Shown here: piece after piece, positions 20,367 through 28,621 of the stretch
Position numbering within the stretch: position 1 is the stretch's first letter
How the letters are laid out: each line of letters starts with the position of its first letter
DNA from: a virus
IMG/VR virus record: IMGVR_UViG_3300008120_000140
Span: 1-36,899 of that record
Reading direction: 5' to 3' (one strand)
DNA: 36,899 nt
The notes under the pieces: generated by a model
The model's database searches: none
Told to the model about the DNA's origin: nothing
The model's input: the letters and a program-made list of their open reading frames with translations, nothing else
Made by a program: the position numbers and the translations under genes

Positions 20367-22027
20367 GTGATCAACCTGCCAAAGACCGCGCCGTGACCAC
20401 CGAGGAGCGGCTGGCCAAAATCAACCGCGCCCTTCCCTTCTCCGATGAGGCAGAGAAAGGGCTGCTGTCCTGCCTCATGCAAGATCCGGAACGCATTGCC
20501 GAAGTGCGCGCCAAGCTGCCGGCCGAGGCGTTTTACCACGCGGGCAACCGCACCTTGTTCGAGGTCATGCTGGAGATGCTGGATAAAAACCTGCCCGTCG
20601 AGCCGGTATCCCTGACGCACCGGCTGCGTGATCAGGAGAAGCTCGAGCGAGTGGGCGGCGCTGCGCACGTGAGCGAGCTTTACGATTTCACACCGATCGC
20701 CGCGCATTATCCGCATTACGTGCAGATCATGCGTGAGAAATGGGCGCTGCGGCAAACCATCCACGCCTGCGCCGAAAGCATCGACGAGTGCTTGCATCAC
20801 GGCACCGAAACCAATGACGAAGACATTACGGCCGTGGTCGGTCGCGCGGAGAGCCGCGTGTTTGAATGCGTGCAGGCGCTGCAAGCCTCCGGCGAGTATT
20901 CCACCGGTCCCGTGCACGCGCGGCGCGGCGTCATTGATTGGGTTGAGCGCACGGAGCAAACCATCGCGAATCGTGGCAAGATCATGGGCCTCGAAACCGG
21001 CATCTTGGAGCTGGATCAAACCGTGCACGGCCTCGATGACGCGCAGGGTGAAATCGTCGTCATCGCGGGCCGTCCCGGCCAGGGCAAGACCGCTATGGCG
21101 ACCACGCTCATCCACAACCTCGCCGTCGAGCGCAACGTGCCCGGCCTCGTGTTCTCCGCCGAAATGAGCAGCGTGCAGCTTTACGACCGCATCATTCTCG
21201 GCGGTGCCAGCATCGACACCAGCAAAGCCATCACCGGCATGTTCTCCCGCGCCGATCAGGACGCCATGCAGGGGAAGGTGCGCCAGGTGCAAACCGCGCC
21301 GTTGCTCATCTCCGACGGCTCCGCCATCTCCACCGCCGACATCCGCAGCCAGGTGCAAGTCGCCAAACGCCAGCACGGCATCCGCTGGATCGTCGTCGAT
21401 CACCTGCACCTCATCAAAGCCGTCAGCAAGCGCGGCCTCAAAGACGAGCGCGAGGCGCTGGTCGAGGTCATGGAGACGCTGCAATTCGTCAAAAAGTTCT
21501 ACAAGCTCACCGTGCTCCTCATGGTGCAGCTTAATCGGGAAACCGACCGCAACGCAGGCAAGCCGCCCGTGCTCGCCGATCTGAGCGGCAGCGCCGCCAT
21601 TGAGTGGTATGCCGATCACGTGTGGATGCTGCATCGCGACCCGTATTTCTTCGGCTGGCACACGCTCAGCGAGGAGAAGAAGAAAGGCTGGGCCGATGCC
21701 GTCGAGCCGCGTCGCGAGCGCAACCCGCAATGCTGGAGCAGCGGCGGCAAATATGGCGAGGAAGACGGCGGCTGGCCCCGCGAGGACTACGAGCAGGACG
21801 CCAAAATCTACGTCCGCAAGAATCGCCGCGGCCCGACACCCGAGCTGCATGTGCGCTTCGAGGACTGGCGCACCTGGTTCAGCAGTCGCATGCCCAAGCT
21901 GAACAGCACCGACTGGCGCGACTGGCAATTCGGCAGCTACGCCGTGCCCAAGAAAGAACCCCGCAGCAAACCCTACGGCAAATCCAAACGCACCGACGAC
22001 GGCTGGGACGCCGATTTCAAAGATTGA
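20363..22027 (+). CDS. dnaB: DnaB-family replicative helicase
   Basis: A 554-residue hexameric-type helicase that unwinds DNA ahead of the host polymerase. Residues 20-130 are the DnaB N-terminal domain (LPFSDEAEKGLLSCLMQDPE, then VSLTHRLRDQEKLERVGGAA). The RecA-like domain shows Walker A GRPGQGKT (236-243), the FSAEMS segment with a catalytic Glu, Walker B IVVDHLHLI near 342-350 and a later LNRETDRN..KPPVLADLSGS segment with the arginine finger region. The C-terminal tail has many Lys and Arg. It starts in ATGA overlap with the DUF1376-type gene, so initiation protein and helicase are probably made together. Confidence 0.92.
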   Translation: MSDQPAKDRAVTTEERLAKINRALPFSDEAEKGLLSCLMQDPERIAEVRAKLPAEAFYHAGNRTLFEVMLEMLDKNLPVEPVSLTHRLRDQEKLERVGGAAHVSELYDFTPIAAHYPHYVQIMREKWALRQTIHACAESIDECLHHGTETNDEDITAVVGRAESRVFECVQALQASGEYSTGPVHARRGVIDWVERTEQTIANRGKIMGLETGILELDQTVHGLDDAQGEIVVIAGRPGQGKTAMATTLIHNLAVERNVPGLVFSAEMSSVQLYDRIILGGASIDTSKAITGMFSRADQDAMQGKVRQVQTAPLLISDGSAISTADIRSQVQVAKRQHGIRWIVVDHLHLIKAVSKRGLKDEREALVEVMETLQFVKKFYKLTVLLMVQLNRETDRNAGKPPVLADLSGSAAIEWYADHVWMLHRDPYFFGWHTLSEEKKKGWADAVEPRRERNPQCWSSGGKYGEEDGGWPREDYEQDAKIYVRKNRRGPTPELHVRFEDWRTWFSSRMPKLNSTDWRDWQFGSYAVPKKEPRSKPYGKSKRTDDGWDADFKD

Positions 22028-22042
22028 TTCACCCACAACCCA

Positions 22043-22061
22043 CACACCGACACACACCATG
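22043..22061 (+). promoter_or_regulatory. CA-rich leader, copy 1 (acyl carrier protein gene)
   Basis: The 19 bp ending in the ATG of the acyl carrier gene (CACACCGACACACACCATG) are identical to 22335-22353 before the SSB-like gene. Neither has a Shine-Dalgarno sequence. A repeated CA-rich leader may recruit ribosomes or a regulator without that sequence. Confidence 0.7.
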
Positions 22062-22322
22062 ACTGCCTCCGAAATCCAACACCGATTCACCGATCTCCTC
22101 GTCGAGCATTTGAAATGCCGCGCGGATGATGTGGTGGCAGATGCCATGCTCAACGATTTAGGCGCAGACTCGCTCGATAAAGTCGAAATCGTCATGTTTT
22201 GCGAGAGCGAATTTGGAATCGACATCTCAGACAACGCTGCTGCCAAAATGGAGACGGTGCTTGATTTCGTGAAGCACATCCACGCCGAGCTTAATCCCGC
22301 GCCGCCTCCTGTTCAGAAGTAA
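22059..22322 (+). CDS. acpP: Acyl carrier protein
   Basis: An 87-residue acidic protein with the complete acyl carrier protein organisation: helix 1 (SEIQHRFTDLLVEHLKC), loop, then LNDLGADSLDKVEIVMF, the DSL motif whose Ser38 would carry the 4'-phosphopantetheine arm, and the following helices (CESEFGIDISDNAAAKMETV and LDFVKHI). Length and motif spacing fit AcpP. Host holo-ACP synthase could modify it and host fatty-acid enzymes could use it. It lies between the helicase and the SSB-like gene, not next to lipid genes. An ACP encoded in a phage replication module is unusual. Roles in lipid remodelling or in binding host ACP partners are inference. Confidence 0.92.
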   Translation: MTASEIQHRFTDLLVEHLKCRADDVVADAMLNDLGADSLDKVEIVMFCESEFGIDISDNAAAKMETVLDFVKHIHAELNPAPPPVQK

Positions 22323-22334
22323 CACGCCAAACAG

Positions 22335-22353
22335 CACACCGACACACACCATG
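22335..22353 (+). promoter_or_regulatory. CA-rich leader, copy 2 (SSB-like gene)
   Basis: Identical over 19 bp to the leader of the acyl carrier protein gene and ending in the ATG of the SSB-like gene. The preceding spacer (ACACGCCAAACAG) is also A/C-rich. The pair suggests shared translation control of two otherwise unrelated genes. Confidence 0.7.
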
Positions 22354-22749
22354 CCCAACAAACTCAATGCCTACATCGACCTTGCCAAGCTGCAAGGTGC
22401 CTATCGTCTGCGCCTCAAAGGCAAAGACTGCATCGTGATCAACCTCGACGAAGCACGCGCCAAGCCTTCGCCCAAAAATGCGGAGCGGGTTTATCTCTCG
22501 CTTTCACTGGTGCCGAATCGCGATGGCAAAGACGATTTTGGAAACACCCACTGGATCTGCGAGCCCACAACAAAAGACGAACGCGAAAGCGCCAATCCGC
22601 CCAAGTTTCCGATTCTCGGCAATGCCCGCGAATATGACGACCACGGCGGCGGCCAGCGCACCGCCCGCCCCGCCGCAGGCTCGCCCGTGACCAGCGGCAG
22701 CGATGCGCCCATGACCGACGGCATGGAAGACGATGACATTCCGTTTTGA
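22351..22749 (+). CDS. ssb: SSB-like protein with DDDIPF tail
   Basis: A 132-residue protein. Residues 1-85 are beta-rich (NAYIDLAKLQGAYRLRLKGK, then DCIVINLDEA, ERVYLSLSLVPNRDG) and could form a short OB-like ssDNA-binding core. A Gly/Pro/Ala linker follows, and the protein ends in MEDDDIPF. Acidic DDDIPF tips are the hallmark of bacterial SSB proteins, which use them to bind replication and repair partners. The gene follows the helicase and acyl carrier genes, which fits. The core is shorter than canonical SSB, so it may be a divergent type. Confidence 0.75.
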   Translation: MPNKLNAYIDLAKLQGAYRLRLKGKDCIVINLDEARAKPSPKNAERVYLSLSLVPNRDGKDDFGNTHWICEPTTKDERESANPPKFPILGNAREYDDHGGGQRTARPAAGSPVTSGSDAPMTDGMEDDDIPF

Positions 22750-22833
22750 ACCGTGAGGGAAATGCACGCCAAACGACCAGGATCAGGCAACCCTGGGGCA
22801 TAACCACGAAAGACACTCACCAGCCTCAAATAC

Positions 22834-23190
22834 ATGACCGAAGAAACCGACTCTCAAACTCCGACAAACCGACCCACTGGGTTGCCTGCATCCGCTGGTT
22901 CTGCTTTCGTGGTCAAGCAGTTTGTTGAATGTCCAAACTGCGGCAAACTCTGGCTTTACGACGGTCACGCTGCTGATGTGTGCTGCGGCGGATGCAGCCA
23001 CAACTTTTATGTGCCACCGGACGCAATGACTCGCCGCTTGCACGAATGCGAATCTGTCTTGCGCTCAGTGGTGAAAAACGTGCCAATCATGGCAGCGGGC
23101 TTTGGAGGCACCTTGCTGCACTCGAAGTGCGTCGCGCTAGTCGGTGAGCAGAACCGTCGAAAATCAGGCGACGGCGAGCGCCAAGCCTGA
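22834..23190 (+). CDS. Zinc-ribbon protein of unknown function
   Basis: A 118-residue protein with a Thr/Pro-rich N terminus and a four-Cys zinc ribbon (FVECPNCGKLWLYDGH, then CCGGCSHNFYVP). The C-terminal part is helical. It resembles the small zinc-ribbon proteins of the minus-strand block in size and type, though it lies on the plus strand. It is separated from the SSB-like gene by 84 bp with no recognisable signal and no ATGA overlap, unlike most genes here. The function is unknown. Confidence 0.6.
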   Translation: MTEETDSQTPTNRPTGLPASAGSAFVVKQFVECPNCGKLWLYDGHAADVCCGGCSHNFYVPPDAMTRRLHECESVLRSVVKNVPIMAAGFGGTLLHSKCVALVGEQNRRKSGDGERQA

Positions 23191-23272
23191 TTTGCACGAC
23201 AGATGATCTTCGAGCCGCGGCCTGCATTTTCTTTGTTCAGCATCAAAGTCCAAACATCAACCTTATCACATT
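23191..23272. other. Non-coding gap before the packaging genes
   Basis: 82 bp without a convincing reading frame, hairpin or promoter; it is AT-richer near its end (TTATCACATTATG). I see nothing else in it. Confidence 0.3.
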
Positions 23273-23470
23273 ATGACCCCCGAAAACTTTTGTTATTGGC
23301 TGCAAGGTTTGTTTGAGGTGCAAAACCCCCGAGCACTGACCGAAGCACAAACCGCCGTGGTGAAGGAACACCTTCAAACGGTATTCAATAAACGCACAAA
23401 GAAGACCGTCGAGCGCACTGAATCGCTCCCGGCTCAGTCGCCTCCAACGCGGGGTGGCCGCATATGCTGA
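23273..23470 (+). CDS. Conserved small phage protein preceding terminase
   Basis: A 65-residue protein beginning MTPENFCYWLQGLFEVQNPR. An N terminus of this type (MTPENFCYWLQGF.E) is common in small conserved phage proteins, often near lysis or packaging genes, and is followed by a helix of the form LTEAQTAVVKEHLQTVFNK as here. The family's function is not established. It lies 65 bp upstream of the terminase gene; small terminase function is not supported by any visible HTH. Confidence 0.75.
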   Translation: MTPENFCYWLQGLFEVQNPRALTEAQTAVVKEHLQTVFNKRTKKTVERTESLPAQSPPTRGGRIC

Positions 23471-23535
23471 ACGGTAATTATCCCAACCGCCATTCCGCAT
23501 AATACCCGCAAAACCGGAAACATCCCCATCACCCC

Positions 23536-25476
23536 ATGATCTCACCCGACACCCAGCTTGTCATTGAGGCCCTGCATGCAGGGCAAGAGGCGCATCCGGT
23601 GATTGAGCCGTTGGCGCTGGATGAGTTGCTGGTGCTGGGCGAGGAAGGCGCGGCGGAGGCGGTGGCGGCGCGGGCGGATGCGATCCGCGAGATGGCGGAG
23701 CAACCGCTGGATCAGGGCTGGGTGCCGCAGGATTGGTGGCTGTTCCTGCTGGAGCTGTGCCGGAAGCGTCTGGAGCATCCAGGGCGCGTTCTGGAGGTGC
23801 TGGTGAGCGGCGGGATTCGTGCGGGCAAAACGCATGTGGCGGCCTCGCTGGCGGTGCAACATTGGAAGCATGCGCAGAAAGCCACGGTGTTCTGCATGAG
23901 CCGTCGCGAGGAGGACTCGCAAAACCTTCAGCAGAAGCCCATTGAGTCGTTCCTGCCGCCCGAGGCGCTGGGCGGTGCGGCGGGCAAGATCAAGCAGGAT
24001 AAGCACCAGAAGGCGAAGTTCAGCGGCGGCAAGTTCACCGACAACCAGTTCAGCCGCTACCTCATCGTCACCGGGGCCAATGGCGAGCGCTACACTGGCG
24101 GCGGCATGGTGCAGTTTCGTTTCTTCACGCAAGAGCTGGAGAGCTTTCGCGGCTACGCGCTCACGTTTGTGTGGTCCGATGAAGGCATTCCCGTCGATCA
24201 CGTCAAAGCGCTGAAGGATCGTCTCGCCTCGCGAGCCATCGAAACGCAGCGCGATGAGCACCGGAAGCAAATGCTGGCGCTGCAAAGTTACCTCATGCCT
24301 CTCGCGGACGGCGTGCCCGGTGCCAAGCGTCCGCATGGCGAGCTGCTGGGGGCGCTCATGCACGGCGTGCATCTCATCACTTACACGCCCGAGGAAGGCT
24401 TCACGCCGACGGTGCGCTACTTCATGCAGGGCGCGGTGAAGCCCGACAAGTTCAAGGTCATTGCCCCCGAGTTGGCGGCGAAGGGCGGCTGCAAAGATCC
24501 GCGTGTGCCCAAGATCGCGTATCCGTTGGAGCCGACGCGGTTGGTTTGTTACCTCCACACCGCCGCGAACAAATACGTCAACGTCTATCCCCAGCTCTCC
24601 AAGGACTACGCTGGAGCCGATGAGAAGACCATCCGCATCAAGCTCTACGGCGACGCCGAGGCGGCGAGCCGCAGCGAGTTCGAGGCCGTGTGGAAGCCGG
24701 AGCAGCACCTGTGCGACTGGAAGGATCTGCCTCGCGATGGCACGCTCTACGAAATTATCGACGGCGCGGAGGCGAAGCCCTTCTTCATCGGCTGGTTCAT
24801 TGTCGATCCCATGGGCCGGTTCTGGCAGGCACAGGAATGGCCGTGTGAAAGCATCGCCATCGACGACATGATGCCCGGCCCGTGGGCCGTGATGTCCGAA
24901 AAGGACCGCATGAATGGCGACGAAGGCCCGGCGCAAAAGCTGCGTCTCGGCTGGAACTTCGAGCAGTATGCCGAGCTGGTGTGGCAGATGCGGCATCGCC
25001 TGCTGGAGAAGATGAAGGAAACCGGCGGCGAGTGGCAGGGCCGCACCGTGCAGCATCCCGTGAAAAGCGGCGATGCCATCCTGTGTGCCGAGCCGTTCGA
25101 GACGTATGGCGACCCTCGCTGGAGCCAGTGGAAGAGCGGAGCCACCGGCGCGACGATCCAGCAGGAGTTCTACGATCTGCCCAATGGCTTCACCATCCTC
25201 GTGCCCGAGGGCGTGCGCGTGCAGGAAGGCCTGGCGCTCGTGCGCGATGCCTTTGCCACCACCATCCTCATGCAGCCCAAAGCCCGCGTGAACCGCGAAT
25301 GCACCAACACCATTTTTGGTTTGCAGAATTTCACGATCCCCGACTACGCCGAGCAGACCAAACGCAAAGACGAAGCCTGCAAAGACCCCGTGGACGTGTG
25401 GCGCTACTTCTGCCTCGCCGGGCCGGAGCATGTGCCGCCTGCGGGTTTGGAGATCGTCAGGGGCGGGAGTTATTGA
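23536..25476 (+). CDS. terL: Terminase large subunit (DNA packaging ATPase/nuclease)
   Basis: A 646-residue protein that would cut concatemeric phage DNA and pump it into the prohead. The ATPase domain has Walker A GGIRAGKT (92-99) and Walker B with catalytic Asp/Glu in LTFVWSDE (D215, E216), plus a coupling-type segment before it (RGYA). The C-terminal half has an RNase H-like nuclease look with acidic strand ends (FFIGWFIVDPMG, then SIAIDDMMPG). The N-terminal 85 residues are an extra helical region. Its length is slightly above the usual 450-600. No clear small-subunit gene precedes it. Confidence 0.88.
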   Translation: MISPDTQLVIEALHAGQEAHPVIEPLALDELLVLGEEGAAEAVAARADAIREMAEQPLDQGWVPQDWWLFLLELCRKRLEHPGRVLEVLVSGGIRAGKTHVAASLAVQHWKHAQKATVFCMSRREEDSQNLQQKPIESFLPPEALGGAAGKIKQDKHQKAKFSGGKFTDNQFSRYLIVTGANGERYTGGGMVQFRFFTQELESFRGYALTFVWSDEGIPVDHVKALKDRLASRAIETQRDEHRKQMLALQSYLMPLADGVPGAKRPHGELLGALMHGVHLITYTPEEGFTPTVRYFMQGAVKPDKFKVIAPELAAKGGCKDPRVPKIAYPLEPTRLVCYLHTAANKYVNVYPQLSKDYAGADEKTIRIKLYGDAEAASRSEFEAVWKPEQHLCDWKDLPRDGTLYEIIDGAEAKPFFIGWFIVDPMGRFWQAQEWPCESIAIDDMMPGPWAVMSEKDRMNGDEGPAQKLRLGWNFEQYAELVWQMRHRLLEKMKETGGEWQGRTVQHPVKSGDAILCAEPFETYGDPRWSQWKSGATGATIQQEFYDLPNGFTILVPEGVRVQEGLALVRDAFATTILMQPKARVNRECTNTIFGLQNFTIPDYAEQTKRKDEACKDPVDVWRYFCLAGPEHVPPAGLEIVRGGSY

Positions 25477-25504
25477 GACAATCAGACAAGGAGACAATCA
25501 GACT
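25477..25504. repeat. GAGACAATCAGAC tandem repeat
   Basis: Two direct copies of GAGACAATCAGAC fill the gap between terminase and the next small gene. Related units occur at 12084-12118. It is a non-coding, short-repeat spacer. Confidence 0.55.
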
Positions 25505-25669
25505 ATGAGCGACACGCCAACAACACCAACATCCGACTACGGCGAGCCGTGGAAAGTCGGTCGCATTGATCGCCCAATGGAAGACCGCCATGGGCACGAT
25601 CCACTGATGCTGCACCGCACCGCCGCCGCCATGATCGCTTACCGCAATTCCACCTCGACAAAGCCATGA
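25505..25669 (+). CDS. Small protein, unrecognised
   Basis: A 54-residue protein starting at ATG 25505 after the tandem repeat and ending in an ATGA overlap with the next gene (25666). Longer in-frame versions run through the terminase 3' end and are rejected. The sequence has a GEPWKVGRIDRPMEDR segment and a short C-terminal helix. It is the kind of short, poorly conserved gene often found between terminase and portal. No function can be assigned. Confidence 0.5.
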   Translation: MSDTPTTPTSDYGEPWKVGRIDRPMEDRHGHDPLMLHRTAAAMIAYRNSTSTKP

Positions 25670-25899
25670 CCACCACCCCAAAACCCACCGCTGCCGCCAA
25701 AGCGCCAAGCAAGCCCGCGTTGAAAACCTTGATCACCTGGGCGGAGGTGATGGCGCATGCGCGGCGGGCTCGGATTGGCGAGCACACGGCGCGGAAGATC
25801 ATCTGCCGGCAGGACAGCCCGGCTAGAATCCTCTTGCCAACCATGACGGCTTACCGCTATGATGAGGCCGTTGTGCTGCGGGAGTTTGGGCTGCTTTGA
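25666..25899 (+). CDS. Small HTH-like protein between terminase and portal
   Basis: A 77-residue protein with an Ala/Pro/Lys-rich N terminus and then a segment (TWAEVMAHARRARIGEHTAR, then KIICRQD and YRYDEAVVLREFG) that resembles the small HTH-17/excisionase-like units elsewhere in this window: helix, turn, recognition helix, strand and final helix. Position next to terminase could suggest a small terminase-like DNA-recognition role, but this is inference. It lies 21 bp upstream of the portal gene. Confidence 0.5.
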   Translation: MTTTPKPTAAAKAPSKPALKTLITWAEVMAHARRARIGEHTARKIICRQDSPARILLPTMTAYRYDEAVVLREFGLL

Positions 25900-25920
25900 T
25901 CCATTCCTGCCCGCACGGCC

Positions 25921-28200
25921 ATGCTCACTTCCGACCTCGAAACCGGCGAAACCTACGTCGTCGCCTCCGATGAAACGCTCGATCCCACCTGGGTGATCGA
26001 CGAGATGACGCTCTCGCTCACCGATCTCGGGCCGTGGATTCAGGACATGCAGGACCATGAGCGCACCGCGCTGGCTGTTTGGGCCGGGCAGTCGCAGGAT
26101 GGGCGCAAGCATGCCGCGAACTACGGCAAGAAAGTGTTCCCCTTCGAGGGCTCCGCCGATTCCCGCGTGCATCTGGCAGGCGAAGCCATCGACCAGCTCA
26201 CCATGCTGGAGATGTTGGCGATCGAGAGCGCCAAGGTGCAGGTCATTGCCATGGAGGCCAGTGATGCGGCCGCGTCCAAGAAGGTCGAGACGCTGATGAA
26301 ATACGAGACGCGGCAACGCCTGCGGGCCGAGCTGTGGCGCGAGCGCAATTTCGCCCGGCAGATCAAGCACACCTGGGGCCATGCCGTGATGCACGTCGGC
26401 TGGGAGCAGCGCATGGGCACGGCGCAGGTCACGCTCAGCATTGAGGATCTGGTGCAAGATCACACGCAAACCAAACTCGCCGAGGCCCGCCTGCAAGCCG
26501 CCGAGGCAGGCATGCAACCCATCGACGCCGATGGCGAACTGCTCACACCCGAGCAGCAGCTCGCCATTGCCGATGCTGCCGAGGCCGAGCTGAACGACTT
26601 GCTGCGGGCGGAAGATGTCGCGCCCATCGTCGCGATGATCCGCCGCCGTCACCCGCTGCTCTCGCCCGTGCGGGCGCGGCGTGTGGCGCGTGAATTGCGC
26701 ACTGAGGACAGCGTGACTTTCACGGCACCCTACCGCAAACCCGGCAAACCATGCGTCCGCGCCTACCTGCCCGGCATTGATGTGTTTTACCCGCACTGGT
26801 GCGGCCAGGTGGACCGCGCCCCGTGGGTGGCGCACGTTGAGCAATACACCGAGCCCGAGATCAAAGCCAAAGCCAAGACCGACGGCTGGAACGAGGAAGC
26901 CATCGACGCCCTGCTGGACATGGGACCGAAGCCCGTTGTCGATACCTCTGCCGTGCTCAATACCACCGCCGCCAGTGTCGAGCGCATCCTGAACGAGCCC
27001 GCCCGCGACACCTTCACCGCCCGCTATCGCAACCGCGAGCAGACCTGGTATGAGGTGCTCCGCATCACCGTGCAGACCGTCGATGAGGAAGGCTATCCTG
27101 CCGTGCAAGAGCTGATCTTGCATCCGTCATTGGTCGGCAAGGATCGCCGCAAAGCGGACAAGGAACTCGTGTTCGTCAACCGCTTGCTGGATTACTACTT
27201 TGACGGCGGCTGCTACGTCGATCTGCGTCGTGAATACAAGGCACGTCCGCTGTTTGAGAGCCGCGGCGTGCCGGAAATGGTTGGCACGCATCAATACCTG
27301 CTCAAGAGCACGCGCGATGCCAGCATGGACCGCACGAGCTTTGCCACCATGCCCATCGTCAAGGTCACGGGCCGCCGTGCTGGCAGTGGTGCCCGCTGGG
27401 ACTACGAGCCCGGCACGAAGCTGCCCGTCGAGTCTGGCGGCGATGCCGACTACATGCGCCCGCCGCCCTTGGATCAAGGCACCATCCTCGATGCCAACGA
27501 GATCCGCAAGGACGTGGCTAATCTGCTCGGCCTGCATCACCGCGAAATCGACGTGGCGAAGGTGCAGATGCACCAGCAATGGATCGTCGCCGGAGCCCTC
27601 ATGGAAGAGCGTGAGATCCTGCGCCGCATCCTCGCGCTTGATCAGCAGTTCATGGACCCGCTCTATGTCAGCCGCGTGCTTGGCAATGGCCCACAGCCCT
27701 TCCAGGTCACCCGCGAAGAGATCGCAGGCAGCTTTGATTTCGTGCTGGAGTTCGATGTGAAGAGCCTGGACATGGAGTATCTGCAAAAGCGCTGGAGCGC
27801 TTTGAAGGACGCCTTCAGCATTCCCGGCGTCGCCGGACAGGTGCCCACAGTGCCCGTCGTGTCGTGGCTGCTCAACAACATTGATCCCGGCCTGGCCGAT
27901 CTGGTCACCGGCAGCCTCAGCGAGCGCAATGCTGCCGAGGCTGAAGAGGAAAAAGCCGCCATCGCCATGCTACTCACCGGCGTCGAGCCCACCGTCACCG
28001 AGAGCATGGATGCCGCCACCCGTTTGCAGGTGGATCAAGAGCAGATGCAGAAGTCCCCCGCCGTGGCCCAGGCCTATGCCGCCGGTGGCATGTTCACCGA
28101 GATGCTCAACCGTCGCATGGCCGCTTTCCAGTTTGCCGTCCAGCAGCGCACGGAAAATGCGCAGGTAGGGCGCACCGGTTTCAAACCTGTTGTTGAATAA
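25921..28200 (+). CDS. Portal protein
   Basis: A 759-residue protein forming the dodecameric DNA channel of the capsid. The N-terminal part contains YGKKVFPFEGSADSRVHLAG, followed by a helix. This resembles the W/F-P-x-x-G-x-S-D motif of portal proteins of large-portal phages. A long helical stem and clip region follows, and the C-terminal part is Gln/Ala-rich and helical. The size is typical of podovirus-like portals. It sits between terminase and scaffold in the canonical order. The last residues, QVGRTGFKPVVE, are encoded by a palindrome-bearing stretch (GGTTT-C-AAACC at 28077 to 28087 read within 28177-28187) and may be a repeat-derived tail. Confidence 0.8.
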   Translation: MLTSDLETGETYVVASDETLDPTWVIDEMTLSLTDLGPWIQDMQDHERTALAVWAGQSQDGRKHAANYGKKVFPFEGSADSRVHLAGEAIDQLTMLEMLAIESAKVQVIAMEASDAAASKKVETLMKYETRQRLRAELWRERNFARQIKHTWGHAVMHVGWEQRMGTAQVTLSIEDLVQDHTQTKLAEARLQAAEAGMQPIDADGELLTPEQQLAIADAAEAELNDLLRAEDVAPIVAMIRRRHPLLSPVRARRVARELRTEDSVTFTAPYRKPGKPCVRAYLPGIDVFYPHWCGQVDRAPWVAHVEQYTEPEIKAKAKTDGWNEEAIDALLDMGPKPVVDTSAVLNTTAASVERILNEPARDTFTARYRNREQTWYEVLRITVQTVDEEGYPAVQELILHPSLVGKDRRKADKELVFVNRLLDYYFDGGCYVDLRREYKARPLFESRGVPEMVGTHQYLLKSTRDASMDRTSFATMPIVKVTGRRAGSGARWDYEPGTKLPVESGGDADYMRPPPLDQGTILDANEIRKDVANLLGLHHREIDVAKVQMHQQWIVAGALMEEREILRRILALDQQFMDPLYVSRVLGNGPQPFQVTREEIAGSFDFVLEFDVKSLDMEYLQKRWSALKDAFSIPGVAGQVPTVPVVSWLLNNIDPGLADLVTGSLSERNAAEAEEEKAAIAMLLTGVEPTVTESMDAATRLQVDQEQMQKSPAVAQAYAAGGMFTEMLNRRMAAFQFAVQQRTENAQVGRTGFKPVVE

Positions 28201-28208
28201 TTGATCTC

Positions 28209-28502
28209 ATGCCACGCCCAGCCAAACGCCTGCTCATTGAAACCTGCATGGAGGCCGGGCCTTTGACCGAAGGCCAGATTGCGGATGCACTCGAAGCCAC
28301 GCATGACACGCGGGGGATGCGGGCCGTGATGAGCTTGCTGGAATGCTTCATCGGCGAAGCGCATGCCGAGATGACCGTGCGCAATCAAGAGCCGCGCATC
28401 CGCGATGAGGCCAGCGGCGCGGCACGATACCTGAAGGACTTGCGAGCGGACATCATCCGGCTCACGGCACGGAAGAAGCCGGAGGCCAAAGCGGAAAACT
28501 GA
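28209..28502 (+). CDS. Small protein between portal and scaffold
   Basis: A 97-residue, mainly helical protein (LLIETCMEAGPLTEGQIADA, then LLECFIGEAHAEMTV) with a basic C terminus. The TEGQIADALE segment could begin a winged-helix or HTH fold. It follows the portal stop by 8 bp. The position suggests an assembly-related or late regulatory protein, but no family is recognised. Confidence 0.6.
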   Translation: MPRPAKRLLIETCMEAGPLTEGQIADALEATHDTRGMRAVMSLLECFIGEAHAEMTVRNQEPRIRDEASGAARYLKDLRADIIRLTARKKPEAKAEN

Positions 28503-28621
28503 ACCGCAAACGACCGCAAAACATGGCAAACGGTGGCAAACGAGGGCAAACCGGGAGCGCGTGAGATTGTCGGCAGGCAGGCGGTGTGATGCAGTGGCGG
28601 CGTGCGCAGGGCGCACGTCTT

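Noticed and set aside
20342-22279. Long open frame on the minus strand opposite the helicase gene
   Set aside because: It is the antisense shadow of a clear DnaB-type gene; GC-rich codon bias opens the opposite strand. Its residues lack any recognisable domain.
23542-25497. Long minus-strand open frame opposite terminase
   Set aside because: Same reason: terminase motifs are on the plus strand and the minus-strand product is His/Arg/Leu-rich without motifs.
25639-27123. Minus-strand open frame opposite portal
   Set aside because: Shadow of the portal gene; no start context or motif.
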